Of a DNA stretch of 64,000 bases, positions 45,883-55,332 are shown piece by piece; position 1 is the stretch's first letter; each line of letters opens with the position of its first letter. A model generated the notes under the pieces. It worked only from the letters and a program-made list of their open reading frames with translations, searched no databases and was not told where the DNA came from. The position numbers and the translations under genes were made by a program. Source of the DNA: an uncultured Luminiphilus sp. (GTDB lineage: Bacteria; Pseudomonadota; Gammaproteobacteria; Pseudomonadales; Halieaceae). The stretch spans positions 124,001-188,000 of the forward strand of contig CALSMP010000006.1 of assembly GCA_943787485.1 (NCBI GenBank), written 5' to 3'.

Positions 45883-45976
45883 GGGCCTTACCCAAATTTG
45901 CCGCCGTGTGGCGGCCGTGACAGAACTATCGACAGGTTCAGCAAACGCTTGGGCGCGATGACCGCGGCAGACACGC

Positions 45977-47419
45977 CTAGGGTGACGCGGCTCCGCCCCC
46001 TGCAGTGGGCGCGGGTGGCGGCACGAGTGCGCTGTTTAGCATCGCGACATCATCTGGTGACAGTGATCCTGCGTTTTCTTTCAGTCTCAACAGGCTGTTG
46101 ACGTAGTCATAGCGGGCGTTTGCGTAGTCCCTCAGCGAGGTGTAGAGCAGGTTTTGCGCATTGAGGACATCAACGATATTGCGTGTACCTACCTCATACC
46201 CAGCCTCGGTAGCGTCCAACGCACTTTCCGCGGAGCGAATGGATTGTTTGCGCGCCTTGACCCGCGCTGCATTAGAGGCAACGGTCATGTGCAAAGAGCG
46301 CGCATTAGTGATCGTTGTTCTCTCGAGGTTAATACGCGACTCCATCGCCGCTACGTGTTGCTGGGCTGACTGGCGTCTTTGGGCGTGTAACCTGCCCCCT
46401 AGGAATAAGGGCATATCAACCCGCACCTGCCACACTTCCCGCTGATCGTCGGATTGGGGTTGAACGAGAAAGATAGGTGTGGGATCGGCGGTTCGTGTGC
46501 CCTCTGTCTCGGTATCTGAGTACTGATAGGACGCGGTAACGGTTGGGGCGTGCTGGGACGCACTGGCTTTGGCCGATTGGCGAGCGGATTCTTCGGCATA
46601 CCGGGCCGCCGCAAGGTCGTAGTTATTATCGAGCGCCATCTTGACCCACTCAGCCCTGTCGGCGGGCGTCGGCGGGCTGGCCTCAAAGTCTTCGCTCAGC
46701 AAGTACAAGGACGCGTGGTCTTGGCCTGTCAGTATCGAGAGCCGCTCCTTGGCTACCGCTACATTGTTCTCTTCGACGATGCGCTGGACTTCGGCTAAAT
46801 CCCTCGCCGCTTCCGACTCATAGACGTCGGTAATGGCAATCAGGCCCACTTCAAATCGCTGCTGGGTTTGCTCGAGTTGCCGGCTGAAGGCGCGTTCGGC
46901 AGCCTCAGCAGCGGCAAGATTGTCCTGGGCCCGCAAAACGCCGAGGTAGGCCTCGACCGTACGAACAATTAAATTTTGTGTCGCAGAAGCAAATTCGGCT
47001 TCTGCTTGCTTACTGAACTCCTGGCCTGCGCGCAGGCTGTACCACGCACCGAGATCAAACAGGGGTTGGGCCAGCGCAAAATCCCACCCATCGGTTCTTA
47101 CATCGGTTCTGTTAAAGCCATCATCAATCGTGGGCTGTCCGGCGGGGGTAAACCCAACGATTTGCCGGCTCACCGATTCGGCATCCGTTCCCGTGATGCC
47201 ATATCCCGCCCGCACTTGCGGCAGTAGCGCGGACAACGCCACATTCTTATTCTCAATGTTTGCAAGAAACAGCGCTTCCTGCGCTTTGAGTTGCGCATCA
47301 TTCTCGAGCGCCAACTCATAGATATCCAGTAAAGTCTCGGCGTTTGCCGAGAGCACAGAACAAGAAAACGAAATGGCGGTTAGTGCGATTCCCCAGGATT
47401 TGAGGTACTTGCGGGGCAT
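45977..47419 (-). CDS. tolC: TolC family outer membrane channel protein
   Basis: TolC is the outer-membrane channel for type I secretion and RND efflux. The 480-residue precursor has a signal peptide ending about ANA/ET, then LLDIYELALENDAQLKAQEA, and a duplicated structure with FALAQPLFDLGAWYSLR and DMPLFLGGRLHAQRRQS in the two halves. The C-terminal GTRNIVDVLNAQNLLYTSLRD stretch is diagnostic. It is divergent from DUF1249, as tolC is from the nudF-yqiB-cpdA-parE block of enterics. A second TolC-family gene lies at 56468. Confidence 0.94.
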   Translation of the reverse strand: MPRKYLKSWGIALTAISFSCSVLSANAETLLDIYELALENDAQLKAQEALFLANIENKNVALSALLPQVRAGYGITGTDAESVSRQIVGFTPAGQPTIDDGFNRTDVRTDGWDFALAQPLFDLGAWYSLRAGQEFSKQAEAEFASATQNLIVRTVEAYLGVLRAQDNLAAAEAAERAFSRQLEQTQQRFEVGLIAITDVYESEAARDLAEVQRIVEENNVAVAKERLSILTGQDHASLYLLSEDFEASPPTPADRAEWVKMALDNNYDLAAARYAEESARQSAKASASQHAPTVTASYQYSDTETEGTRTADPTPIFLVQPQSDDQREVWQVRVDMPLFLGGRLHAQRRQSAQQHVAAMESRINLERTTITNARSLHMTVASNAARVKARKQSIRSAESALDATEAGYEVGTRNIVDVLNAQNLLYTSLRDYANARYDYVNSLLRLKENAGSLSPDDVAMLNSALVPPPAPTAGGGAASP

Positions 47420-47554
47420 AGTGGGCTCCTTGGAACTGCGGGCAAAAAACCCGATAGAGTATACAGCCTGCAGACCTGAAAATGCTCGTGATATTTTGGA
47501 CTGCTAAGGGGCCTCGGTGTTGTTACACTCAGGGCAGCATGGGGAGGAAAGGCC

Positions 47555-48019
47555 ATGGTGTATTCGGCCAGTGGCGTTGAGTCGCGATACAGCGTAAATC
47601 TTGGTGATCTTCACAGTATCTGTGAGGCAAATTACCTGCGTCTTACAAAAGTCTTTCCTGGCTACGAAAACCTGAACCGAACGGAACTGGTAACGGGCGG
47701 ACTCTCCATAACAATCGACGTCGTCGAGCGTTGCCGTTACACCACGACGCTGAGACTGATGCAGCGCGGCCCTGCAGGCTTGCCGAGAGCGGGGATTCGC
47801 CTCGACGTCAGGCTCTATCACGACGCCAAAATGGCCGAGGTTGTCGCGCTACAACGACACAACCAGTTAAAAGGGCGATACGAGTATCCCAACCCCGCCA
47901 TGTATCAACGTGATGAAAAGCTTCAGCAGAACCGGTATGTCGCAGAGATACTCGCCATTATTTTAGCTTCCGGATATGCGCCCGAGCCGTTATCGCTATC
48001 TGTTATTGATGACTTCTGA
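47555..48019 (+). CDS. DUF1249 family protein (YqiB-like)
   Basis: The 154-residue cytoplasmic protein contains NLGDLHSICEANYLRLTKVF, RLDVRLYHDAKMAEVVALQ and YPNPAMYQRDEKLQQNRYVA, which I recognise as DUF1249, the family of E. coli YqiB. Its function is unknown. It has a strong site GGGGAGGAAAGG before the ATG. The gene overlaps cpdA by 11 nt, the same pairing found in many gammaproteobacteria, suggesting a shared role or only shared transcription. Confidence 0.9.
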   Translation: MVYSASGVESRYSVNLGDLHSICEANYLRLTKVFPGYENLNRTELVTGGLSITIDVVERCRYTTTLRLMQRGPAGLPRAGIRLDVRLYHDAKMAEVVALQRHNQLKGRYEYPNPAMYQRDEKLQQNRYVAEILAIILASGYAPEPLSLSVIDDF

Positions 48020-48854
48020 CCCCGTGTCCAGCGACCCAGTAGCATTATCAATTGAGGGCGGCGTCCGTCTTCTGCAGATCTCCGACACTCACTTGGGTGC
48101 CGCAGACGGAGACGCGTTATTGGGCATCAACACGGACCAATCGTTACAGGCAGTGCTCTCGTTGGCGGCATCTGATGGACGGTCAGCAGATCTTATGCTG
48201 GTAACGGGCGACATCGCTGCGGATGGCGACCTAGAGGCCTATCAGCGGCTCGAGCATTATCTTGAGAGCTTTACCGCGGAGGAGGGCCTGCCCGCCTTCT
48301 GGCTACCGGGTAATCACGACAGTCCCGACGTGTCGACCAGGTACCCGAGGCGATTTGTCAGAGCGATTGAGGCGGGCGCCTGGCATATTGTGATGCTCTA
48401 CTCACAACAACCGGGGAAGGTTGGTGGTTTCCTGAGTGATGAGGAGATCGCCATTCTCAACTCGGCGGTTGCGCGAGCCAATCGCGAATCCAGGCATTTG
48501 CTGGTGGCGCTTCATCATCCGGTACAGCTCATCGGCTGCGATTGGCTGGATGAACAACGAGTTGCAAACGCCGAACAGCTTTTATCAGCCGTGGCTGACT
48601 GTAATAACGCGGTTGCTGTGGTCTCGGGCCACGTTCATCAGGCAACCGATCAGGTTTTTGACGGGGTTCGCCTATTAACAGCGCCCTCAACCTGCGTACA
48701 GTTCGCGCCGAATGAGGTAGAGTTCAAAGTAGACCAGGTTGGACCAGGCTATCGTTGGTTAGAACTGTTGCCAGATGGCAAGGTGTTAACAGATATTTGT
48801 CGGGTGGACGCTCGACTGTTTCCCGCAAACACAGAAAGACAGGGTTACCAGTAG
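48009..48854 (+). CDS. cpdA: 3',5'-cyclic-AMP phosphodiesterase CpdA
   Basis: CpdA (Icc) hydrolyses cAMP to AMP. The 281-residue protein is a calcineurin-like metallophosphoesterase with all five motifs: ISDTHLGAADGD, VTGDIAADGD, GNHDSPD, HHPVQLIGCDW and SGHVHQATDQ. I start at ATG 48009, inside the end of DUF1249. An earlier in-frame start at 47976 exists but would lengthen the overlap. parE follows after 134 nt, as in E. coli. Confidence 0.93.
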   Translation: MTSDPVSSDPVALSIEGGVRLLQISDTHLGAADGDALLGINTDQSLQAVLSLAASDGRSADLMLVTGDIAADGDLEAYQRLEHYLESFTAEEGLPAFWLPGNHDSPDVSTRYPRRFVRAIEAGAWHIVMLYSQQPGKVGGFLSDEEIAILNSAVARANRESRHLLVALHHPVQLIGCDWLDEQRVANAEQLLSAVADCNNAVAVVSGHVHQATDQVFDGVRLLTAPSTCVQFAPNEVEFKVDQVGPGYRWLELLPDGKVLTDICRVDARLFPANTERQGYQ

Positions 48855-48988
48855 TCGTAACAACGATAGCGGTCGCCCTAAAGGCATAACGCAGTGGCTC
48901 AAATGCGCGAAACCGCTGGAGGGTCGTGGTCGTGGCGGGGCATGGCGACAAAGTCACACATTATCGCTAGGGAGATTGGGCTTTATCC

Positions 48989-50878
48989 ATGAGCCAATAT
49001 AACGCCGATGCAATTGAAGTATTGACCGGACTGGAGCCAGTGCGTAAACGGCCCGGGATGTACACCGACACCACCCGGCCGAATCACCTCGCGCAGGAGG
49101 TCATTGATAACTCGGTAGATGAGGCTCTTGGCGGTCATGCCGACAGGGTTGACGTGACGCTCCATGGGGACGGTGCAATCAGCATCGTGGATAACGGGCG
49201 CGGTATGCCGGTAGACATGCATCCGGTGCAAAATAAGCCTGGGGTAGAGGTCATTTTGTCGACCCTCCACGCGGGCGGCAAATTCTCCGATAAAAATTAC
49301 CAGTTTAGCGGCGGCCTCCACGGGGTCGGTGTTTCAGTGGTCAATGCCTTGTCAACCCGTCTTGAGGTCACGATCCGCCGAGATGGTGAAGTGTATGAAA
49401 TGGCTTTTGAGAACGGAGAGAAGGCTTCAGATCTGAAAGTGGTTGACACCTGTGGTAAGCGCAACACAGGAACTGGCATTCGTTTCATACCCAACCCGCA
49501 ATATTTCGATTCCGCTAATTTCTCCCTGTCACGGCTGTCACACGTGTTACGGGCAAAGGCTGTGCTTTGTCCTGGCCTCAAAGTCACCTTGCTCGATGAA
49601 AAGAAAAAAGAAAAGACAGAATGGTATTACGAAGACGGTATTGCTGATTATTTGGCTGATGCTACCATCGATTTTCCAGTCATTCCCGAAGCGCCCTTTA
49701 CCTGCAACTTTCAGGGGGAGACCGAGGCGGTAGACTGGGCGATTCAGTGGCTTCCCGAGGGCGGCGACTTGATCACCGAGTCCTATGTCAACCTGATTCC
49801 GACGGCTCAAGGGGGGACCCATGTCAATGGCCTACGCTCGGGTTTGCTCGAGGCGATACGAGAATTCTGTGAGCTTCGAAGCTTGCTCCCTCGAGGGGTT
49901 AAATTGACAGCAGAGGACATCTGGGATCGATGTGCTTATGTGTTGTCTTCGAAACTTCAGGATCCGCAGTTCTCGGGTCAAACCAAAGAGCGGCTTTCCT
50001 CGCGAGAGGCCGCGGGATTTGTGTCAGGGGTAGCTAAAGATGCTTTTGGCCTTTGGCTTAACCAGCACACAAGTGAAGCGGAGCTTTTGGCTGAGATGTG
50101 TATCAACCGTGCTCAGGCCAGGCTGCGATCGGCGAAAAAAGTCGTGCGTAAAAAGGTCGCGTCGGGTCCCGCCCTGCCGGGTAAACTTGCCGACTGCACA
50201 ACCGAGGACCCCGACCAGGGGGAGTTATTTTTGGTGGAGGGCGACTCCGCCGGCGGCTCTGCCAAGCAGGCTCGAAATCGCGAATTTCAGGCCATCCTCC
50301 CGCTGAGGGGCAAGATCTTGAACACCTGGGAGATCGACTCGCAGGAGATATTGGCGTCGGCAGAAGTGCATAATATTTCGGTAGCGCTCGGGATTGATCC
50401 CGGTAGCGATGACTTGTCGGGCCTGCGCTACAAAAAAGTCTGCATCCTTGCGGATGCAGATTCTGATGGCCTCCATATCGCCACCCTGATTTGCGCCTTG
50501 TTTCTGCGTCATTTTCGCCCCTTAGTCCGTTCAGGACATGTTTTTGTTGCCATGCCACCGCTGTATCGTATCGACGTGGGCAAAGAAGTCTATTACGCGC
50601 TGGATGACGCCGAGCGCAACGGTATTCTGGAGCGACTCGCTGCAGAAAATAAGCGAGCCAAGCCCAACGTACAGCGGTTTAAGGGACTGGGGGAGATGAA
50701 CCCCTCTCAGCTTCGCGAGACGACGATGGATCCCGATACCCGCCGGTTGGTGCAGCTGGTGTTGGACGCCGATGACGATACCGATAGCATGTTCGACATG
50801 CTTCTAGCGAAAAAGCGGGCGGGGGATCGGAAAACCTGGCTCGAGTCCAAGGGTAACTTGGCCGAGGTCGCGCTCTAG
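48989..50878 (+). CDS. parE: DNA topoisomerase IV subunit B
   Basis: ParE is the ATPase subunit of topoisomerase IV, which decatenates daughter chromosomes. The 629-residue protein (E. coli 630) has GHKL motifs EVIDNSVDEALGG, DNGRGMP and SGGLHGVGVSVVNALS, and TOPRIM motifs LVEGDSAGGSAKQAR and LADADSDGLHI. DSDGLHIATLICALF follows the ParE and not the GyrB pattern. The C-terminal RFKGLGEMNPSQLRETTMDP is intact. It closes the DUF1249-cpdA-parE group. Confidence 0.97.
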   Translation: MSQYNADAIEVLTGLEPVRKRPGMYTDTTRPNHLAQEVIDNSVDEALGGHADRVDVTLHGDGAISIVDNGRGMPVDMHPVQNKPGVEVILSTLHAGGKFSDKNYQFSGGLHGVGVSVVNALSTRLEVTIRRDGEVYEMAFENGEKASDLKVVDTCGKRNTGTGIRFIPNPQYFDSANFSLSRLSHVLRAKAVLCPGLKVTLLDEKKKEKTEWYYEDGIADYLADATIDFPVIPEAPFTCNFQGETEAVDWAIQWLPEGGDLITESYVNLIPTAQGGTHVNGLRSGLLEAIREFCELRSLLPRGVKLTAEDIWDRCAYVLSSKLQDPQFSGQTKERLSSREAAGFVSGVAKDAFGLWLNQHTSEAELLAEMCINRAQARLRSAKKVVRKKVASGPALPGKLADCTTEDPDQGELFLVEGDSAGGSAKQARNREFQAILPLRGKILNTWEIDSQEILASAEVHNISVALGIDPGSDDLSGLRYKKVCILADADSDGLHIATLICALFLRHFRPLVRSGHVFVAMPPLYRIDVGKEVYYALDDAERNGILERLAAENKRAKPNVQRFKGLGEMNPSQLRETTMDPDTRRLVQLVLDADDDTDSMFDMLLAKKRAGDRKTWLESKGNLAEVAL

Positions 50879-50897
50879 CAAAGCAATTGGAGGAAAC

Positions 50898-51479
50898 ATG
50901 ATGAGATGTTGGCAAACCGTGGCACTGTTAATGGCGGCATTGGCGACTTTTTCGGTTGAAGCAGCTGAGTGGCAGGCCTTGTCAACGTCGTCAGTGAGCT
51001 ATGTCTCAATAAAAAATAATGTCGTCGCAGAAAACAATCGTTTTACCTCGGTGACCGGCAAAATTACGGCGAAAGGAGAGGCGGATTTAAGCATCGATTT
51101 GAGCTCAGTAGAAACTCAAGTAGACATCCGCAATCAGCGCATGCGAGAGATTTTCTTTGAGATCGACCAGTATCCAGAAGCGCGGATTACCGGGCAGCTA
51201 TCGCCCCAGGATATGGCACAGATCGACTCTGGTGCCCCGCTTGAAATTGATTTACCTCTCACGCTATCGCTGCATGGGATTAGCGCTGAGGTCATCGCAA
51301 AATTGCGAGCAGCCAAGGTAGGCCAGCGGCTTTGGGTAACAACCCGAGAGCCGGTGCTCATTTCCGCCGGGGACTTCGGGTTGGGCGCGGGTGTTACGGC
51401 ACTGCAGGAGCTGGCTGGACTTTCTGCGATTGCGAGCACAGTGCCGGTGACCATCGACATCCGTTTTCAGACAAAATAA
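50898..51479 (+). CDS. YceI family periplasmic protein
   Basis: A 193-residue secreted protein with a signal peptide ending near VEA/AE and a lipocalin-like beta-barrel of the YceI family, which binds isoprenoid-like lipids. Family features are VSIKNNVVAENNRFTSVTGKI, SVETQVDIRNQRMREIFF and the LPLTLSLHGI strand. GGAGGAA precedes the ATG (50898 or 50901). Substrate and role are unknown. It follows parE by 19 nt and ends 5 nt before the converging multiheme cytochrome gene. Confidence 0.88.
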   Translation: MMRCWQTVALLMAALATFSVEAAEWQALSTSSVSYVSIKNNVVAENNRFTSVTGKITAKGEADLSIDLSSVETQVDIRNQRMREIFFEIDQYPEARITGQLSPQDMAQIDSGAPLEIDLPLTLSLHGISAEVIAKLRAAKVGQRLWVTTREPVLISAGDFGLGAGVTALQELAGLSAIASTVPVTIDIRFQTK

Positions 51480-51484
51480 CGGCT

Positions 51485-53725
51485 CTAGCGCGAGCCTAGG
51501 GTACGAGATAGCGCTTGCAGTTGCGCTTGGTAGCGGCCTTCCTCGGCGCGATTTCCCAGCTCGCCGTGATAGCTAATCAGCGCGTACAGTAACTGGGGCT
51601 GACCGGGAAACTCGATGTTAAGGCGCTCCAAGATTTGAACTGCCTCGGTCGGTGATCCAGTGTCATGGAGTGCTACGGCGTAGACATATCGGTGACGGGT
51701 TGATTCCGACTCCATTGCGGCAGCGCGAGCGAGCAGGGGCAGAGCCTGGTCCGTGTTGCCCTCACGAATTTCCAGTAGCCCCAGTGCATGAAGTAGCGTG
51801 CCCGCATTCGAGATGCTTTCAATACCCCTCATGAGCAGCTCTTTCGCCTCTTTGTCTCGGTTGGTCGCTCTCAGTAAATCAGCAAGATTTATGTAGGCGG
51901 CTTCCATCTGGTTATTGAGCACCAGCGCCTCGCGAAGGGCTTTCTCAGCCTGCGGGAAATCCCCCCGCAGTCGCCAGTAATTTCCGAGCTGGAGTTGCAC
52001 CGACGGCATGTCCAGGTGCTGTGATTGAACCCGCTCATACTCGTCGAACAAGGGCGCCAGCACCGCAATATCCTGGGGTCTGAGCTCCTCAACAGGGGCG
52101 TCTGCAAGTTGTTCTGCAACCGCCATCCTGACCGCCATGATGGGATCGTCAATGAGAGCCCTCAGCATTAAATATCGCTGCTGCGGTCCTAAGGGCGCTA
52201 ATGCTCGTACCGCCGAGACCCGTATCAAGCTGTCCTTGGCACCCAACAGGACTGCTACAGATTGGGCGAGGTCGGGGCTCCCGAGCTGACCAAACTGATT
52301 GAGCGCTGATGCCCGCAGGATGGCCGCCTCGCCTGGTTCTGCCATGATCTTTTTGAGGGAGGGAATGCTTCTCATATCTCCCCGCTGGCTAGTATGGAGT
52401 GCCATCGCCGGGTGATTGCGGAGTGAGTCGAACTCAACCCCCCACTCGCGGACACGATCTAGGGCCCATGTTTGTGCCTTGTCGGTATGACATTGGGTGC
52501 ATGCGCTGGGCGCACCGAGTTGAAGAGAGAGATCGGGCCTTGGAATGCGCATGCTGTGATCCCGTCGGGCGTCTACACCCATATAGACCTGCTCAGGCAT
52601 ATGGCAGTTCACACATAGTGCACCCGCTGAGTCTGCCGGGTGGTGATGATGGGCCGTCGTATCAAACACCGCGGGTTGGTGACATTGCGCACACAGCGTG
52701 TTTCCTTCGGCGACAAGCTTGTTGCTGTGGGGATTGTGGCAATTCGTGCACACCACGCCCGCCTGGTGCATTTTGCTCTGTATGAACGACCCATATACAT
52801 AGACCTCGTCCCGTATCTGCCCATCGGCCCAGTAAAGTGGATTTTCGATCAGCGCAAGACGGTGGGTGTCTAGAAGGTCAGCACCATAGTGATAATCGCC
52901 AAGCGTGCTGCGCCGGGCATGGCAGCGCGCGCAGTTGGTTATCTGATGGTTTGAGGTGCTTTGGGTGGCGGGGGTCGCTATTGCCGCACCCTCAGACCAC
53001 GCCCATGTCGTCGTGTTCTTGAGAGACATTTCAAAACCGGCAAGTGGCGCCGTTATTTTTCCCTGTTGGGCAAGCGACACATGTTGCCCTCCCGGTCCGT
53101 GGCAGGCCTCGCAGCCAACATCGATCTGATCGAACTTGGTGCTGAAGGTTCGATCGGTGGCCGAGTAGTTCTTGCGTAGGTTGGTGCTGTGGCACTCGGC
53201 ACAGCGCGTATTCCAGTTCTGATAGGGGCCGGTCCAGTGCAGCGGGTCCCCCGCTTCGACGACTTCATCCGGATAGAGATGGTACCAGCGCTGTCCGCCC
53301 TCGGAGGCTGGGCGGGCATCCCATGCTATTGTCAATGCTTGAAGGCGACCACCTGCGAGAGGTAGCAAGTACTGTTGTAAGGGATAAACCCCAAAGACGT
53401 AAGCGACTTCGTATCGCTCCAGCACGCCTTTTTCGTTATCCGTTCGAATCCAGTATTTGCCGTCTTCACGATAAAAGGTCGATGTGATGTTGCCGTAGGT
53501 GAAGGTGGCATTATCAAAGTCACCAAGCACGGTCTTTTCGCTGACATCTTGCATCGCAAGATCGTGATGGGATCCCAGCCAGTCCGCGGCCTCTTGTTGG
53601 TGGCAACCGACACAGGCTGCATTTCCCACGTAGTTATTTTCTTCTTGGCTTAGTGAGAGCGAGGAGGCTATTAAAATCGGGATTGCCAATAACGATTTAA
53701 AAATACATGTAAGCACCGGGTGCAT
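51485..53725 (-). CDS. octaheme cytochrome c with HEAT-like and TPR repeats
   Basis: A periplasmic protein of 746 residues with a signal peptide (HPVLTCIFKSLLAIPILI, start ATG 53725). Eight CxxCH motifs occur in the N-terminal ~420 residues: CVGCH, CAECH, CEACH, CARCH, CTNCH, CAQCH, CVNCH and CTQCH. These are followed by HEAT-like helices (LRASALNQFGQLGSPDLA, then IRVSAVRALAPLG) and TPR units (RGDFPQAEKALREALVLN, REGNTDQALPLLARAAAME). The architecture suggests an electron-transfer protein with a docking scaffold. Substrate unknown. It converges on the YceI gene and is divergent from the GATase gene. Confidence 0.88.
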   Translation of the reverse strand: MHPVLTCIFKSLLAIPILIASSLSLSQEENNYVGNAACVGCHQQEAADWLGSHHDLAMQDVSEKTVLGDFDNATFTYGNITSTFYREDGKYWIRTDNEKGVLERYEVAYVFGVYPLQQYLLPLAGGRLQALTIAWDARPASEGGQRWYHLYPDEVVEAGDPLHWTGPYQNWNTRCAECHSTNLRKNYSATDRTFSTKFDQIDVGCEACHGPGGQHVSLAQQGKITAPLAGFEMSLKNTTTWAWSEGAAIATPATQSTSNHQITNCARCHARRSTLGDYHYGADLLDTHRLALIENPLYWADGQIRDEVYVYGSFIQSKMHQAGVVCTNCHNPHSNKLVAEGNTLCAQCHQPAVFDTTAHHHHPADSAGALCVNCHMPEQVYMGVDARRDHSMRIPRPDLSLQLGAPSACTQCHTDKAQTWALDRVREWGVEFDSLRNHPAMALHTSQRGDMRSIPSLKKIMAEPGEAAILRASALNQFGQLGSPDLAQSVAVLLGAKDSLIRVSAVRALAPLGPQQRYLMLRALIDDPIMAVRMAVAEQLADAPVEELRPQDIAVLAPLFDEYERVQSQHLDMPSVQLQLGNYWRLRGDFPQAEKALREALVLNNQMEAAYINLADLLRATNRDKEAKELLMRGIESISNAGTLLHALGLLEIREGNTDQALPLLARAAAMESESTRHRYVYAVALHDTGSPTEAVQILERLNIEFPGQPQLLYALISYHGELGNRAEEGRYQAQLQALSRTLGSR

Positions 53726-53947
53726 AGGGTCATCCCAAATGTTGCGCACGCGTCCATTCTCAAAGGCAAGCGAGCTTGCTGCAGGATGAACCCGCTTGGT
53801 ATTCGGCTGACGGTGGTCAGCACTGCAACCCTAAACAAGGGTTATGCCTGACCGACAGTAGCACAATCAACGAGAGCTCGACCAAAAGTCGTAGCTGTGC
53901 GTCTAGCGTAAAGGGGCGTAAAATAGCGCTATGACGCGGGGGCCTCT

Positions 53948-54661
53948 ATGAAAATTGGTATTTTAAAAACAGACACAGTGCGTCCCGAGTGGGTGGCGGA
54001 ATTCGGTGAATACCCCGATATGTTTGAGCGTCTGTTGCTTTCCGAGAATCCTGCCCTCGAGTTTCAAACCTGGGATGTCGAGGCCGGGGAGCTACCCATT
54101 GATCTAGATGCGGCGGATGGATTTATTATTACCGGATCAAAAAGTAGCGCTTATGACCAAAAAGAGTGGATCCGAGCGCTCGAAAATTTTATTCAGCGCA
54201 TCCATGCGAGCCGTCGCAAGCTAATTGGCATTTGTTTTGGCCATCAAGTTATTGCTAAGGCGCTTGGAGCCATCGTGGATAAATCGCCCAAGGGGTGGGG
54301 CTGTGGTATTCAGACGTATCAGCTCAAAGATGCCGAATTAGCTGCCGACGGGATTGGCGAGGACCTGCGGTTGATTGCCTCTCATCAGGACCAGGTCATG
54401 ACCGTACCCGCGGGGGCGGTGGTCATTGCCACCAGCGATCATTGCAATAATGCCGGCTTCAGAATAGACGATCATATCCTTACATTTCAGGGGCACCCTG
54501 AATTTATTCCTGATTATTCGCGAGAGATTATGCATTTTCGAAGAGAGATGATTGGTGAGTCCCGGGTCGCGACGGGCTTGGCATCCCTCGATTCAGAACA
54601 ACATCAGGGGGCTCGGGTCGCTCGCTGGATGCTCGACTTTCTCTCGAGCAACCGAGCGTAG
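53948..54661 (+). CDS. glutamine amidotransferase-like class I protein (GuaA-type GATase domain)
   Basis: A stand-alone class I amidotransferase domain of 237 residues. The nucleophile sits in GICFGHQVIAKALG and the His-Glu of the triad in FQGHPEFIPDYSREI. An N-terminal ILKTDTVRPEWVAEFGEYPDMF segment resembles the GMP synthase-like proteins such as YfeJ. The acceptor subunit is not nearby. A perfect 6-bp stem (AACCCT-AAACA-AGGGTT, 53827-53843) lies upstream, without a T-run. Converges on the glyoxalase-like gene. Confidence 0.82.
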   Translation: MKIGILKTDTVRPEWVAEFGEYPDMFERLLLSENPALEFQTWDVEAGELPIDLDAADGFIITGSKSSAYDQKEWIRALENFIQRIHASRRKLIGICFGHQVIAKALGAIVDKSPKGWGCGIQTYQLKDAELAADGIGEDLRLIASHQDQVMTVPAGAVVIATSDHCNNAGFRIDDHILTFQGHPEFIPDYSREIMHFRREMIGESRVATGLASLDSEQHQGARVARWMLDFLSSNRA

Positions 54662-54683
54662 CGCTGCCTCCGAGCGGTCAGTG

Positions 54684-55124
54684 CTACCAAACCCCAGTAT
54701 TTTCCATCGATGCCCAGGGCTCCTTGGGCTCCAGGGCCGGCCCCGCTTGCAGCAGCTCAACAGAAATACCGTCAGGTGAACGCACAAACGCCATCCGTCC
54801 ATCCCTGGGCGGCCGGTTGATGGTCACTCCTGCGGTCATCAGGCGCTCGCATAGGGCGTAAATATCCTCCACGCGATAGGCGAGGTGGCCAAAGTTACGA
54901 CCCCCGTCGTAGTCCTCGGGGTCCCAGTTGTGCGTAATTTCAACCAGCGGCGCCTGATTTTCAGCAGCGCTCTCCAAATCCTTGGGTGCCGCCAAAAAAA
55001 CCAAGGTGAAACGACCCTGTTCGCTGTCATAGCGATTGACTTCAACCAGTCCCAGATGGTCGCAAAAGAAGGAGAGGGTATCAGCCAGATTGGCCGCCCG
55101 AATCATGGTATGAAGAAACTGCAT
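54684..55124 (-). CDS. VOC family lactoylglutathione lyase (glyoxalase I-like)
   Basis: The 146-residue protein has the duplicated VOC fold of glyoxalase I, which isomerises the methylglyoxal-glutathione adduct. Likely metal ligands are His in FLHTMIRAANL, Glu in LVEITHNWD, His in NFGHLAYRVEDIY and Glu in GISVELLQAG. LSFFCDHLGL and FVRSPDGISVELL resemble GloA. The GloA identity is likely but other VOC enzymes share this pattern. Confidence 0.83.
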   Translation of the reverse strand: MQFLHTMIRAANLADTLSFFCDHLGLVEVNRYDSEQGRFTLVFLAAPKDLESAAENQAPLVEITHNWDPEDYDGGRNFGHLAYRVEDIYALCERLMTAGVTINRPPRDGRMAFVRSPDGISVELLQAGPALEPKEPWASMENTGVW

Positions 55125-55332
55125 GGGTTTACTCCGATGGGGTCTGGCGCCAGTGTACGTTTTTTATCATCAGCCTCCAAAACTACCCTCTATCCGTTGG
55201 CGCAAGGTACACTTGCGTTCTCAGAAAAGCCCACCCATGACGTGGCATTCTTGTAACGTCAGTGGCCAAGTGTTGTGCAGATTCCCCGAGCGGCTGCCTC
55301 GCCTTCTATAGTTTCAAACGAGTGTGACTACT

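Noticed and set aside
55201-55217. CGCAAG-GTACA-CTTGCG hairpin as a terminator upstream of rdgC
   Set aside because: There is no T-run on either strand and it does not follow a gene end on the matching strand.
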